From Cerasicoccus sp. TK19100 (GTDB lineage: Bacteria > Verrucomicrobiota > Verrucomicrobiia > Opitutales > Cerasicoccaceae): a stretch of DNA of 64,000 nt. This document shows, one piece after another, positions 26,045 to 34,949 of the stretch. Within the stretch, counting starts at the first letter, position 1, and every line of letters begins with the position of its first letter. The stretch covers positions 434,001-498,000 of the forward strand of contig NZ_JAPWDU010000006.1 in assembly GCF_027257155.1 (NCBI RefSeq), given 5' to 3'. Both the position numbers and the translations under genes were made by a program. The notes below the pieces were generated by a model, which saw only the letters and a list, made by a program, of their open reading frames with translations, was not told where the DNA came from and did not search any database.

Positions 26045-26494
26045 ATGGCCGAACCGAAAGCGAATAATTGGCTGGCCTGGCTGCGATCCTGGGTGCTCAT
26101 TGCGCTAGGCGTGTTGCTGGCAGCTTGGACGAGTGACGGCATTAGCTTTCGCAGCGATGGCTCCTTGGTCATGGGCGTGTTGCTGATCAGCGTGCTCAAT
26201 GTCTTCTTGCGGCCGATTCTGCTGCTCTTTGCGTTGCCCTTTGTGGTGCTGACGCTCGGGCTGGGCATCTTTCTGATCAACGCCTTGCTGTTCTGGCTCG
26301 CAAGCAGCATTGTGCCCGGCTTCGAAGTGGCGGGCTTTGGCTCGGCGCTGTGGGGCGCATTTGTCGTGAGCTTCACCAACTGGCTGGCCACGGCTTTGCT
26401 CGGTGGACCGCGCAATGTGCGCGTACGCGTAAATCGCGGCCAATCCGGCGGTAAGGGTCCGGATCGCCGCGATGATGACGTGATCGACGTTTAG
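26045..26494 (+). CDS. phage holin family (4-TM) membrane protein
   Basis: 149 residues with membrane segments near 12-29, 40-57, 58-80 and 95-118, including NVFLRPILLLFALPF and LGLGIFLINALLFWLAS, the pattern of the 'phage holin family 4' (YvlD-like) chromosomal membrane proteins. The C-terminus is a basic then acidic tail. Despite the family name there is no phage here; these proteins are common housekeeping or envelope-stress membrane proteins. Its stop overlaps the LysR stop by 4 bases, tail to tail. Confidence 0.85.
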   Translation: MAEPKANNWLAWLRSWVLIALGVLLAAWTSDGISFRSDGSLVMGVLLISVLNVFLRPILLLFALPFVVLTLGLGIFLINALLFWLASSIVPGFEVAGFGSALWGAFVVSFTNWLATALLGGPRNVRVRVNRGQSGGKGPDRRDDDVIDV

Positions 26495-27393
26495 TCCACG
26501 TGTTTGTGGATCAGGTCCTTGGTCGTCAGAAGCTTGACGAACTTCTTCATCGCCGGAGTCAATACGCGGCCTTTGCGGTGGACGATTGCCAGGGGGCGTG
26601 TCACCTTCTTGCCGCGTAGGGAGACGGAGGCGAGCAGGCCTTGCTTGACCTCTTGCAAGACCGTGGTCGAGGGCACGAGCGCGATGCCGGCATCGATTTC
26701 CACGGCGCGCTTAACGGTCTCAATGTTGTCGAATTCCATGACGGGATCGATATCGAGCTTGTTGTCGCGGAAGAGTTGATCGGTGGCCTTGCGGGTTGGG
26801 ATGTCCTGATCGAAGCCGATAAATTTGTGGTTTTCGAGCTCCTTGAGGTCGACGGATTTTTGCTTGGCCAGCGGGCTGCTTGGCGAACAAATAACCACGA
26901 GTTGGTCTTCTTGGAAGGGGATGGTTTCGAGCTGGCGCATTTTTTGCGGATAAGCAACGAGACCGAAGTCCACCGCATTGTGCAGGATGTCTTCGTAAAC
27001 GAGGTTGGCGCGGCGGTATTCCACGCGGACGTTGACGTCGGGAAACTCTTGCAGAAACTCTTTCACGTAGGGGGGCAGCTCGTGCAGGCCAATCGAATAA
27101 ATCGTGGAGATGTGGATGGTGCCGCTGATGACCTTCTTCATCTCCTGCAGCTCGCTCATCAGCTTTTCATAAAGATGGAGCAGCTCCTTGGACGATTCGT
27201 AAAGCTTCGCGCCTTCGCGGGTGAGATGGAATTGCTTTTGACTGCGGTCCACGATTAGCGCATTAAAATGCTTTTCCATCGCGCGCAATTGCTGGCTGAC
27301 GGCCGACTGGGTAATGCCATTTAATTTAGCAGCCTTCGAAAAACTCTGACTTTCAACGAGATCAGAAAAGATTTTCAGATTTTCAATATGCAT
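26491..27393 (-). CDS. LysR-family transcriptional regulator
   Basis: About 300 residues from the ATG of MHIENLKIFSDLVE. An N-terminal winged helix (FSKAAKLNGITQSAVSQQLR) is followed by a linker helix and a type-2 periplasmic-binding-like effector domain (GTIHISTIYSIGLHELPP, VICSPSSPLA). LysR regulators usually act on a divergent gene; here that would be the YggS-family gene 73 bases away, whose upstream region (27394-27465) is AT-rich. The inducer is unknown. Resemblance is closest to CysL/CysB-type activators, by eye. Confidence 0.92.
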   Translation of the reverse strand: MHIENLKIFSDLVESQSFSKAAKLNGITQSAVSQQLRAMEKHFNALIVDRSQKQFHLTREGAKLYESSKELLHLYEKLMSELQEMKKVISGTIHISTIYSIGLHELPPYVKEFLQEFPDVNVRVEYRRANLVYEDILHNAVDFGLVAYPQKMRQLETIPFQEDQLVVICSPSSPLAKQKSVDLKELENHKFIGFDQDIPTRKATDQLFRDNKLDIDPVMEFDNIETVKRAVEIDAGIALVPSTTVLQEVKQGLLASVSLRGKKVTRPLAIVHRKGRVLTPAMKKFVKLLTTKDLIHKHVD

Positions 27394-27465
27394 AATAAAA
27401 CCTAATATCACAATTGCTAATTGGATTGCAACCTAAAAAATAGATAAACTTATCGCCTTTTCGAA

Positions 27466-28152
27466 GTGATTACCTACGAGCAGTTTTACGAAAATCATCA
27501 ACGCGTGCTGGAGCGGGTTTTAGCCGCTTGCGCGCGTGCCGAACGGGACCCGGCGACAGTCAAAGTGCTGCCGGTGACGAAGACTCACCCCATCGATGCC
27601 GCGCTCTACGCCGGCCGGGCGGGCTACACCGCAGTCGGTGAAAACCGGGTGCAGGAGGCTGTGGACAAGATGACGACGGATGCTGGCGTGCAGTGGGAAC
27701 TCATTGGCCACTTGCAGTCCAACAAGGCAAAACTAGCCGCGGAGAAATTTCACCGCGTGCAGTCCGTCGATAGCGCTAAGCTGGCGAAGAAATTAGCCAC
27801 CGCTGCCAGTGAGCAGGGGCGCGTGCTGCCGATTCTGCTACAGGTGAACGCGGGGGATGATCCGGCGAAGTTCGGTCTCGGCTGTGAGGAAACTCCGGCG
27901 GTGCTGGAGCTTGTTCTTGGTCTGGAGTCGCTCCAAGTGGACGGCTTGATGACCATTGCTCCCCTGTCGGATGATCCGGATGTCGCCCGAAAATGCTTCG
28001 AGCGGTTGCGGGATTTGCGGGATCAGTTGGAGGCGCGTTTCGGCGTCAACTTGCCCGAATTATCGATGGGCATGAGTGGCGACTTAGAGGCGGCTGTAGC
28101 CTCAGGAAGCACGATGCTGCGCGTTGGCAGCGCTTTTTTTGGAGCGCGCTGA
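27466..28152 (+). CDS. YggS-family PLP homeostasis protein
   Basis: 228 residues, GTG start. It is a fold-type III PLP protein: LPVTKTHPID holds the PLP lysine, and VGENRVQEA, WELIGHLQSNKAK, VDGLMTIAPL and LSMGMSGDLEAAV are family signatures. YggS/PLPBP binds PLP without a known reaction and buffers the cofactor and amino-acid pools. It usually sits beside yggT or proC; here it stands alone, divergent from the LysR gene. Confidence 0.95.
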   Translation: MITYEQFYENHQRVLERVLAACARAERDPATVKVLPVTKTHPIDAALYAGRAGYTAVGENRVQEAVDKMTTDAGVQWELIGHLQSNKAKLAAEKFHRVQSVDSAKLAKKLATAASEQGRVLPILLQVNAGDDPAKFGLGCEETPAVLELVLGLESLQVDGLMTIAPLSDDPDVARKCFERLRDLRDQLEARFGVNLPELSMGMSGDLEAAVASGSTMLRVGSAFFGAR

Positions 28153-28305
28153 ATTGTCGCGCCATAGGTCGGCCAGTGCAGTGTCCAAGAGATTTTCGGC
28201 CACGCGGCGCATTGCCTCGGCAGAGTCTGCAGGCGCAATCTTGCTAAGCTCTGGGCTGTCGCCGATGATATGGACCTTAGTCGAATGATGGGTAGATGTT
28301 TCCAT
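28102..28305 (-). CDS. small hypothetical protein
   Basis: 67 residues, Ala/Ser-rich with one good amphipathic helix (AEAMRRVAENLLDTALADLW). It overlaps the 3-prime end of the YggS gene by 51 bases in antisense, which weakens the call, but it is the third reading frame in a leftward series with the DHp-like gene and the pyrophosphatase. No family recognised. Confidence 0.35.
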   Translation of the reverse strand: METSTHHSTKVHIIGDSPELSKIAPADSAEAMRRVAENLLDTALADLWRDNSARSKKSAANAQHRAS

Positions 28306-28355
28306 GTATGACTACATGTATAATCGGAACCAATGATTCGCCTTTAAGCGAAAAG

Positions 28356-28574
28356 TTACGGTGCCTTGGGAAAACCGAGATTCTCGCGCAGATCACGCAC
28401 GATGCTCTCCAGCCTATCGGTGCCCTGTTGGATCTGCTGGATGCTTTTTTCGGTCTGGGATTCGTCCTGGGTACGCTTGAGGATCTCGCAGTGGCCCCGG
28501 ATCAGGAATATCTGACCATTGAGGTCATGCACTAGCGAGCGGAAGGAGTTTTCCTCATTATCCGACAGATTCAT
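28356..28574 (-). CDS. orphan HisKA/DHp-like domain protein
   Basis: 72 residues, almost entirely helical. SLVHDLNGQIFLIRGHCEIL resembles the H-box helix of histidine kinases (HDLNNxLxxIxGxAELL) with the His and Asp in place; a second helix (IQQIQQGTDRLESIVRDLRE) would complete a two-helix dimerisation hairpin. There is no ATPase domain and no receiver. It starts 36 bases after the pyrophosphatase stop, so probably cotranscribed. It might be a stand-alone phosphotransfer or dimerisation module, or a remnant. Confidence 0.65.
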   Translation of the reverse strand: MNLSDNEENSFRSLVHDLNGQIFLIRGHCEILKRTQDESQTEKSIQQIQQGTDRLESIVRDLRENLGFPKAP

Positions 28575-28610
28575 GGGGGTTACGATGGGTGTTATTGCGC
28601 GTTGTGCAAC

Positions 28611-30284
28611 TCAAACCGCTTCCACACCCATGCTGTCCAGCAGGCTGCTGATGTAGGGGATCAACTGCTTCTTTCGCGATACAATGCTCGGCAGGTCGAA
28701 AATCGTGCGATGATGTTCGATATGCGTGAAGTTGATGCTCGCGATGATTTCGCTGTCGCCCGCAGTGACGAGCAGGGAATTTTGCTGATTGATGTCGGTG
28801 ACGAGCAGGCAGGAGAAATCCAAGCCCTGGCTTTCGAGGTAGCTCTCCAGGGCAGCCTGAATGGCATCATGGTGCTTCCAGAAATTTTCGTAGCCGAGCT
28901 CCTCAATCTGTGAAACCGAGTATTTAATGCCGCCCTGCTCATACTGCTTGCAGTCGGTCTCAATGACGCGATCAGGCGAGGAAGTCAGGATAATTGAGCC
29001 AGAGTTGAAGACAATGTCGCACATTTCCTCCACGCTGACACCGGAAATTTCAGACAGCCAAGGCAGCAGTTCGGCATCTTTGGGCGTGGAAGTGGGGCTC
29101 TGCAAATTGAGCGTGTCGGAGACCAGGCCAGCCATCATAACGCCCGCGATCTCTGGCGAGGGGGTGATGTTTGCGGCTCGGAACATGCTCGCAATGATGC
29201 TGCTGGTCGAGCCGATGATTTCGTTGCGAAAGTAGATTGGCTGTGCAGTAGCTGGGTTAGCAAGGCGGTGGTGGTCAATGACTTCGACAATGTTGACATC
29301 GCCCGCGCCATTGACGGCCTGGCCTAGCTCGTTGTGATCAACCAGCACCAGGCGTGTTGGCACCGGCTTGAGCAAGTCAGTCTTGGAAAAGAGGCCGATG
29401 AGCTTCTTTTTCTCGTCAACAACGCAGAAAATAGGGGCACTCAAGGTGGCAATTTTGCGCTTCACCGTGAGGACTTTTTCATCGGCGGAAAAGGTGGGCA
29501 CTTCGCGATCGATCATCGGTGCCACCAGGGTGGCGGTTCGAATGATCCACGAGGTGGTGGCAGAGTCAGCCTCGCTGACGATCAGGGAGACGCCGCGATC
29601 CGTGGCAAACTCCACGACTTCCTTGTCCACTTCGAGGCCGCCGGTGATCACGACGAGCCGCGCGCCGCTCTGGATGGCCTTCTGTTGGATATCATAACGG
29701 TCGCCTACGACGACGATGCTTTCCTTGAAGGAGACGCCTTCGCTCTCGGTAAACACGCCGAAGGAGCGGATGTCCATCGCGCCGACGCGCACGTAGAGAT
29801 CTTCGACTTGCTCGGGGTCAACGACGTTGAGCACCTCGGCCTTGAGCGCGCAGATGATGTTTCCGATCGAGGTGTATACGTGGCGCATTTTGCGCGGCTC
29901 TTTGGGCTTGGGGATGAAAAATTCGCCCAGTGAAAAGATGGAAACCTGCCCGGCGAGCATGCCCGCTTCATCAATAACCGGCAGTGAGCGAATGTCGTGT
30001 TCGTCGATGATCTCGAGGGCTTCGGCACAGGTGGCCTTGTCATCGATGCGGAAAATTTTGCGGCGCATGATGTCATGCACGCGGGGGGTCACATCGCCAA
30101 TAAAGAGAGGAAGCGGTTGGTTGAAGCGCTTGAGGATGGCATCGATCCGGGCGTTGGAATTGCCACAGCGGGCCGCAACATAGCCTTTTTCGCCAGTGGC
30201 TTCCTTGTACGAGGCGTAGGCAATCGCCGAGCAAATCGCGTCGGCGTCCGGATTTTTGTGACCAATGATGTATGTGGGGATCAT
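28611..30284 (-). CDS. Mn-dependent inorganic pyrophosphatase with CBS and DRTGG domains
   Basis: 557 residues. DHH-family catalytic motifs: IGHKNPDADAICSA near the N-terminus, LVDHNELGQAV, and VIDHHRL. Between them are two CBS repeats (about 70-130 and 245-310) flanking a DRTGG domain (about 135-240), the layout of CBS-PPases that hydrolyse pyrophosphate and are tuned by adenine nucleotides. The C-terminal DHHA2 domain closes the active site. It is cytoplasmic. It leads a leftward unit with the DHp-like protein. Confidence 0.93.
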   Translation of the reverse strand: MIPTYIIGHKNPDADAICSAIAYASYKEATGEKGYVAARCGNSNARIDAILKRFNQPLPLFIGDVTPRVHDIMRRKIFRIDDKATCAEALEIIDEHDIRSLPVIDEAGMLAGQVSIFSLGEFFIPKPKEPRKMRHVYTSIGNIICALKAEVLNVVDPEQVEDLYVRVGAMDIRSFGVFTESEGVSFKESIVVVGDRYDIQQKAIQSGARLVVITGGLEVDKEVVEFATDRGVSLIVSEADSATTSWIIRTATLVAPMIDREVPTFSADEKVLTVKRKIATLSAPIFCVVDEKKKLIGLFSKTDLLKPVPTRLVLVDHNELGQAVNGAGDVNIVEVIDHHRLANPATAQPIYFRNEIIGSTSSIIASMFRAANITPSPEIAGVMMAGLVSDTLNLQSPTSTPKDAELLPWLSEISGVSVEEMCDIVFNSGSIILTSSPDRVIETDCKQYEQGGIKYSVSQIEELGYENFWKHHDAIQAALESYLESQGLDFSCLLVTDINQQNSLLVTAGDSEIIASINFTHIEHHRTIFDLPSIVSRKKQLIPYISSLLDSMGVEAV

Positions 30285-30430
30285 GTAAAGCGTTCGGGTA
30301 ATGTTAACTTAGCAAATTACCAACCTATTTGTCGAATGCGAGACTGAAAGGCAGAAATGGAAGAAAATGAATGAAAACGCGCGAATTCTACCAAACGCGT
30401 CATGGCTGAAATCTACTGACGTAGGGCATG

Positions 30431-30459
30431 AAAAAAGCCGGAGCGTGGTGCTCCGGCTT
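30431..30459 (-). terminator. intrinsic terminator of the pseudopilin gene
   Basis: A perfect 10-bp stem AAGCCGGAGC/GCTCCGGCTT with loop GTGGT (read leftward, followed by T-run complementary to AAAAAA at 30431-30436), 30 bases after the stop. Confidence 0.92.
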
Positions 30460-30488
30460 GAGAAAAATAGGATCTTTCGATTCTCGGC

Positions 30489-31241
30489 TTAGCTACCTCC
30501 TCCGCCGGGAGCAGGGTATGGCTTGGAGTTCGAGGTGGTCTTGATCGCCTGGCTGATGTCGCTGGTGGGGGTGCCGGGAGTCTCGGAGGCCGAGCCGGAA
30601 ACCAGTTGGTTTTCCGTGTCGGAGATGTTCGTGTAGAAGGTCACGTGGCCGTCCATGAATGCGATGTGACCACCTTCACCGGTCCAGGGGGAGGTGTTGC
30701 TCCACTTACCGCTGCTGTCCAGACCCTTGGTCCAGATCAACGGGGTGGTGGAGGTCGGTGCATTCGGGCTCAGTGCGACTGCTACGGAGTAGCTCGGGTC
30801 GTTATCACCAATGCTGCCCCAAGTTTCGTTACGGGTGAAGCCGCCGGTGTCGGTGCGCACACCGATGAAGCCAGGAACTGTATCCATCGCGGCAACGTCT
30901 TCGTCTGAAGCGAGGAACCACAGGGAAGCGTCACTCAGGTCGACATTGTAGGCCAGAACTTCGGCGAATGCCTTGGGGCTGTTCGCTGCATTCTTGGTGG
31001 TTGGTGGTGAGAATGTGCCATCGGCAATGGACTTGGTGCGACCGCCGCTGGTTGCGAAATTGTTAAAGCCAAGCGCGATCTGGCGCATGTTGCTGGAGGA
31101 CTTGGCTTGGTCGGCCTTGGTGCGAACGCTGCCCACTGCGGGGATCAGAATTGCGGCCAGAATGCCGATAATAGCGATAACCGTGAGGAGTTCAACAAGG
31201 GTGAAGCCTTTACGGCTGATTTCTTTACGAGATAGTGTCAT
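30489..31241 (-). CDS. type II pseudopilin with prepilin N-terminus
   Basis: 250 residues. RKGFTLVELLTVIAIIGIL is the prepilin peptidase site and membrane helix, cleaved after Gly12 with Glu at +5. The body contains MRQIALGFNNFA and, near the C-terminus, GGHIAFMDGHVTFY, the hallmark of the H-x9-DG pseudopilin-like proteins expanded in Planctomycetes and Verrucomicrobia. It would be assembled or exported via a type II/IV machinery not encoded here. It is monocistronic with its own terminator. Confidence 0.92.
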   Translation of the reverse strand: MTLSRKEISRKGFTLVELLTVIAIIGILAAILIPAVGSVRTKADQAKSSSNMRQIALGFNNFATSGGRTKSIADGTFSPPTTKNAANSPKAFAEVLAYNVDLSDASLWFLASDEDVAAMDTVPGFIGVRTDTGGFTRNETWGSIGDNDPSYSVAVALSPNAPTSTTPLIWTKGLDSSGKWSNTSPWTGEGGHIAFMDGHVTFYTNISDTENQLVSGSASETPGTPTSDISQAIKTTSNSKPYPAPGGGGS

Positions 31242-31291
31242 GTTCCGGGTGTCGGGTTAGGATTGAGACGCAAATGATTAAACCTGCGCCT

Positions 31292-31297
31292 ATTATA
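31292..31297 (-). promoter_or_regulatory. candidate -10 element of the pseudopilin gene
   Basis: The minus strand reads TATAAT exactly, 51 bases before the ATG, within an AT-rich upstream region. No good -35 is visible at 16-18 bases, so the call rests on the -10 alone. Confidence 0.35.
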
Positions 31298-31395
31298 TAT
31301 TTCAGGTTATGATATGAATATCACTTTCTGGCTGCTGAAAAGCAAATTTTCTCGCCAAAGTGCGATATTTTCAAGGGTTTAGCTCTTTTCTTGAT

Positions 31396-32667
31396 CTAAT
31401 AGGGGAGGGGAAATTTTTCGGAAAGTTCCAATGCGATTGCTTTGGCTTGAGCGATTTTTTCTTCGCTTTCCGGGTCGCTGAGGACCAGGTCTATCGCCTC
31501 TACAATCTTCACCATTTCCGCTTCCTTCATGCCACGGGAGGTGACGGCGGGTGCGCCGAGTCGTAACCCACTGGTTTGGAAGGGGCTACGCGTTTCGCCG
31601 GGAACGGTGTTGCGGTTGGTGGTGATGTTGGCCTTGTCCAGCGCGATCTGGGCGACCTTACCGGTCAGGTCCGGATGCGATGGGCGAAGATCAACTAGCA
31701 TTAAGTGATTATCGGTGCCATCGCTCGTAAGTTTATAGCCTTTTTCCGTCAACGCTTTGGCCATCGCGGCGGCGTTGGCCTTAACTTGCTTGGCGTATTC
31801 CTTGAAGGCCGGTTTGGCGGCTTCCTGGAAGCAAACGGCTTTGGCCGCGATAATGTGCATCAGCGGGCCACCCTGGCCACCGGGGAACACGGCGCTGTCG
31901 ATTTTTTTAGCAAACTCTTCGTTGCACATGATCAGGCCGCCACGCGGGCCGCGCAGGGTCTTGTGCGTGGTGGTGGTGACGAAGTCTGCGATGCCAACCG
32001 GTGACGGGTGCTCACCGGCGGCGACGAGGCCGGCGATGTGCGCGATGTCGGCCAGCAGGAGTGCGCCAACGCTCTTGGCGATCTCACCCATGCGCGCGAA
32101 GTCGATGATGCGCGGGTAGGCAGATGCGCCCACGGTGATCATTTTGGGCTTTTCCTTCTCCGCCTGGGCGGCGAGGCCATCGTAGTCGATGCGGCCGTCT
32201 TCCGGGCTCACGAAATAGTGGACGACGTCATACAGCTTGCCGGAGAAGTTGGCCGGGTTGCCGTGGGTCAGGTGACCGCCGTCGGAGAGGTTCATCGTCA
32301 AAATCTTGTCGCCGGGCTGAAGCGTGGCGGCATAGACGGCGAAATTGGCCTGGCTGCCGGAGTGCGGCTGCACGTTGGCGTGGTCGGCACCGAAGAGGGC
32401 CTTGGCGCGGTCGATCGCGATCTGCTCGACGACATCGACGAACTCGCAGCCGCCGTAGTAGCGCTTGCCCGGGTAGCCCTCGGCGTACTTGTTGGTCAGC
32501 ACGCTGCCAGCGGCTTCAATGACGGCGGGCAGGGTAAAGTTTTCCGAGGCGATGAGCTCGATATGGCTCTGCTGACGGGCGCGTTCTTGCTCCATGGCAG
32601 CGAAGATATCGGGATCGAGCTGCGCGAGCGGGGTGGCGTCTAAGGCGGAAGTTGCTTCGGTAATCAT
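31396..32667 (-). CDS. glyA: serine hydroxymethyltransferase
   Basis: About 423 residues from the ATG of [16 protein letters not shown]; upstream in-frame sequence is not family-like. It interconverts serine and glycine with transfer of a one-carbon unit to tetrahydrofolate. Signatures: [40 protein letters not shown] and the PLP lysine in [13 protein letters not shown]. It is the last gene of a leftward cluster (phosphatase, rpiB, unknown, PH-domain protein, glyA), 87 bases after the PH-domain gene. Confidence 0.97.
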   Translation of the reverse strand: MITEATSALDATPLAQLDPDIFAAMEQERARQQSHIELIASENFTLPAVIEAAGSVLTNKYAEGYPGKRYYGGCEFVDVVEQIAIDRAKALFGADHANVQPHSGSQANFAVYAATLQPGDKILTMNLSDGGHLTHGNPANFSGKLYDVVHYFVSPEDGRIDYDGLAAQAEKEKPKMITVGASAYPRIIDFARMGEIAKSVGALLLADIAHIAGLVAAGEHPSPVGIADFVTTTTHKTLRGPRGGLIMCNEEFAKKIDSAVFPGGQGGPLMHIIAAKAVCFQEAAKPAFKEYAKQVKANAAAMAKALTEKGYKLTSDGTDNHLMLVDLRPSHPDLTGKVAQIALDKANITTNRNTVPGETRSPFQTSGLRLGAPAVTSRGMKEAEMVKIVEAIDLVLSDPESEEKIAQAKAIALELSEKFPLPY

Positions 32668-32754
32668 GGTCAAAGTTCTAAGTTGATGCATTTTGCGCCA
32701 TTCGCAAAGGAAAATCCGGGTTTCCTGCATAACTTTCCGGGTTGCGCCAATGCC

Positions 32755-33297
32755 TCACAATTCCCGGGCCGCATCGATCTCGGCCAACATGTCGCGGACT
32801 TCGGTTGCGTTCTTTACGCCGGGGATGCTGATGGCATTGACGCTTGTGGTGGTAAGCTTGAGGGTGTCGATGCCGTGACGCCTCATCAGCCAGCCGTTGA
32901 CGACGGAGTAGTCGACAATCGCGCGGAAGTGAATTTTCCGGTCCAAGCGCATGCCCAGATTATCTTTGATGTGTAGGAATGGCCCCACCACGCTCAGCTC
33001 GATTTCATCTGCGCGGCGAGCCGCCGATCTGCGGATCAAAACAAAGTAAATGGCCAGGGCTAGCGCCAGCCCAAGCATTATCCAGAATGCGATGGATGCG
33101 CCTAAGTGCAGTGCTATTTTCCAGTAGGTAGGTTCTACGATGTCGCGAACTCCCTCAGTACCGCGACTTAGGCCAATCAGGCCACTAAACATGACGAATA
33201 GCCAACAAATGAAGCTAAGCCCGAGACTATTCAGATACCGACGTAGTCGATCGCGGTCGATCTCGATGGTAATGTTTTCAGGATAGCGGTCTTTCAT
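32755..33297 (-). CDS. membrane PH-domain-like protein
   Basis: 180 residues. Two membrane segments (about 26-46 and 66-90) precede a soluble part (DEIELSVVGPFLHIKDNL, IVDYSVVNGWLMRRHGIDTL, ATEVRDMLAEID) that looks like the bacterial PH domain found in YdbS/YdbT-type membrane proteins, ending in the usual helix. Function unknown; such proteins are cytoplasmic-membrane located. It sits 64 bases after the unknown gene and 87 before glyA. Confidence 0.72.
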   Translation of the reverse strand: MKDRYPENITIEIDRDRLRRYLNSLGLSFICWLFVMFSGLIGLSRGTEGVRDIVEPTYWKIALHLGASIAFWIMLGLALALAIYFVLIRRSAARRADEIELSVVGPFLHIKDNLGMRLDRKIHFRAIVDYSVVNGWLMRRHGIDTLKLTTTSVNAISIPGVKNATEVRDMLAEIDAAREL

Positions 33298-33361
33298 GGT
33301 CTGATTATCCCCGATCTTAGACCATCACGCTATGGTAATTGAGGGCTTCGTTTGTAACGCT

Positions 33362-34465
33362 TCAAAGCCGACAACGCGGTTTCTGCGAATTACCGTAAAA
33401 GGGGTGCAGCGCGGCGTCGCCGTTCAGTTGGAAGGGGGCGAGAGCGGCCTGGAGGCGAGAAATGGTTTCCGGGCCCGGATCGAACAACAGCAGGTCCACG
33501 TAGGTATTGAGCATGCCGGTAGCGCCGCCGAGGCAGATGCCGCGCTGATCGGGCTGCAGGGCTTGTTCCAAGGCATCTTCAATTTCGCCGCGCTTGGTGG
33601 CCTCTTCACCGCGGGGCAGGTGGGTGCTCGGGAAGCAGACAAAGGCAAACTCCGCGCCAAGCTCGGCAATGGGGTCGTCGGCCATTTGGCCTTCTTCGCC
33701 GAGGTATTCGTTGATCAGCTTCATGTGGCGTGTGCTGCCGGCGATGGTGTCAGCCCGCAGAAAGCGGTCGCTGGGCTCGGGCAGTTGATACACCTGATAG
33801 CTGCCGTGTGGGGCGGCGTCTTCCCACTTTGCGCGGATTTTTTCCACCTCATCACGCAGCTCGTGCATGGGCACGGAGTTGGCCAGGCGGTCGTTGCGGA
33901 TGTGGATCTCGCCAATGTGGTTTTCCACCGCGTCCTCCCCGAGGGCCTCGTCGAGCATGATGAAGGTGATCTGGTAGGCAGCTTTTTCGGGCAGCTCTTC
34001 AAAGGACGGATGCCAGGCGCTCAGGTTGATGATCTGGTTGTCGCGCTGCGGGTGGGCGGAAACCCAGGTTTCGCCGGCCTTGATGGTGAGGTCCTTGATG
34101 TTAATGCCGGTCTCGGCGCTGATCGTATGCGAGGGTTGGCGCGAGGCGTAAAAGGTCCACCCGGGCAGCTTGGGTGCCTGCGCCAGCCAGTAATCGCTCA
34201 GCAGGCGCTTGTGGGCGTTGCCCTCCGGTGAGAGGGTAAACGAATGCCCGCCTTGCTCCTTGGGGCCAGGGCCAAAGACCCACGCCATGCCCGGGAGTAG
34301 CTGGTTGACCTTAGCGCTGACTTCTTTGGCCAGCTCGGGGCAGCGCTTGTCCTCGATGGTGTCGTAGAAACGTTGCGCCTCAGCGGCATACCACTGCCAG
34401 AAGGCCGTGACCCGCTGGTTAAACGGGATGATTTGGGGCGGCTTGGATTTCCGGCGGAAGAACAT
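33362..34465 (-). CDS. hypothetical cytoplasmic protein
   Basis: 367 residues, no signal peptide or membrane segment, mixed alpha/beta with many Trp and Pro (AFWQWYAAEAQRFYD, PGWTFYASRQP). No motif I can name; a general resemblance to proteins scored with DUF695-type domains is possible but unproven. It begins 35 bases after rpiB and probably belongs to the same transcript. Confidence 0.75.
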   Translation of the reverse strand: MFFRRKSKPPQIIPFNQRVTAFWQWYAAEAQRFYDTIEDKRCPELAKEVSAKVNQLLPGMAWVFGPGPKEQGGHSFTLSPEGNAHKRLLSDYWLAQAPKLPGWTFYASRQPSHTISAETGINIKDLTIKAGETWVSAHPQRDNQIINLSAWHPSFEELPEKAAYQITFIMLDEALGEDAVENHIGEIHIRNDRLANSVPMHELRDEVEKIRAKWEDAAPHGSYQVYQLPEPSDRFLRADTIAGSTRHMKLINEYLGEEGQMADDPIAELGAEFAFVCFPSTHLPRGEEATKRGEIEDALEQALQPDQRGICLGGATGMLNTYVDLLLFDPGPETISRLQAALAPFQLNGDAALHPFYGNSQKPRCRL

Positions 34466-34500
34466 GGTGGCTCGTTCTATCGGTCCAGAATGAGCGCCGA

Positions 34501-34947
34501 TTAATCTTCGGCTTCGATGGCGGCGATCTTCTGAATGCGCCGTTCGTGGCGTTCACCCGGCTCTTGCGGGGTGTTGATGAAGATACGCGTCATTTTCGCG
34601 GCCATGTAGGGCGTATCGTATTTTTGCCCAAAGCAAATGATGTTGGCGTCGTTGTGGCGGCGGCTGAACTCGGCCGCGTCCTCATTGTGGCAGACTGCGG
34701 CGCGCACGCCGTGAACCTTGTTCGCGCTGATGCTGATGCCAATGCCGGTCGTGCAGATGAGCACACCGTAGTCAACGGTCTTGCCGGCGACGTCCTTAGC
34801 GACGGCTTCACCGAAGTCCGGGTAGTCAACGCTGGCGGTGCTGTCCGTGCCACGGTCGACGATTTCGTGGCCGTCTTCAGTCAGGGAGGCGATGAGCGCG
34901 CTTTTTAGCTCGAATCCGCCGTGATCGGAACCAATGGAAATTTTCAT
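34501..34947 (-). CDS. rpiB: ribose 5-phosphate isomerase B
   Basis: 148 residues. It interconverts ribose 5-phosphate and ribulose 5-phosphate (some members act on allose 6-phosphate). Conserved: IGSDHGG at the N-terminus, catalytic Cys65 in ICTTGIGISISANK, HNEDAAEFSRRHNDANI. The usual context CGTG is CTTG here. It follows the LMW phosphatase gene by 2 bases, hence is cotranslated; this pair is also adjacent in Bacillus (ywlE-ywlF). Confidence 0.95.
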   Translation of the reverse strand: MKISIGSDHGGFELKSALIASLTEDGHEIVDRGTDSTASVDYPDFGEAVAKDVAGKTVDYGVLICTTGIGISISANKVHGVRAAVCHNEDAAEFSRRHNDANIICFGQKYDTPYMAAKMTRIFINTPQEPGERHERRIQKIAAIEAED

Positions 34948-34949
34948 GT

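Noticed and set aside
26045-26494. prophage remnant suggested by the holin name
   Set aside because: No other phage gene is present; this is a common chromosomal membrane-protein family.
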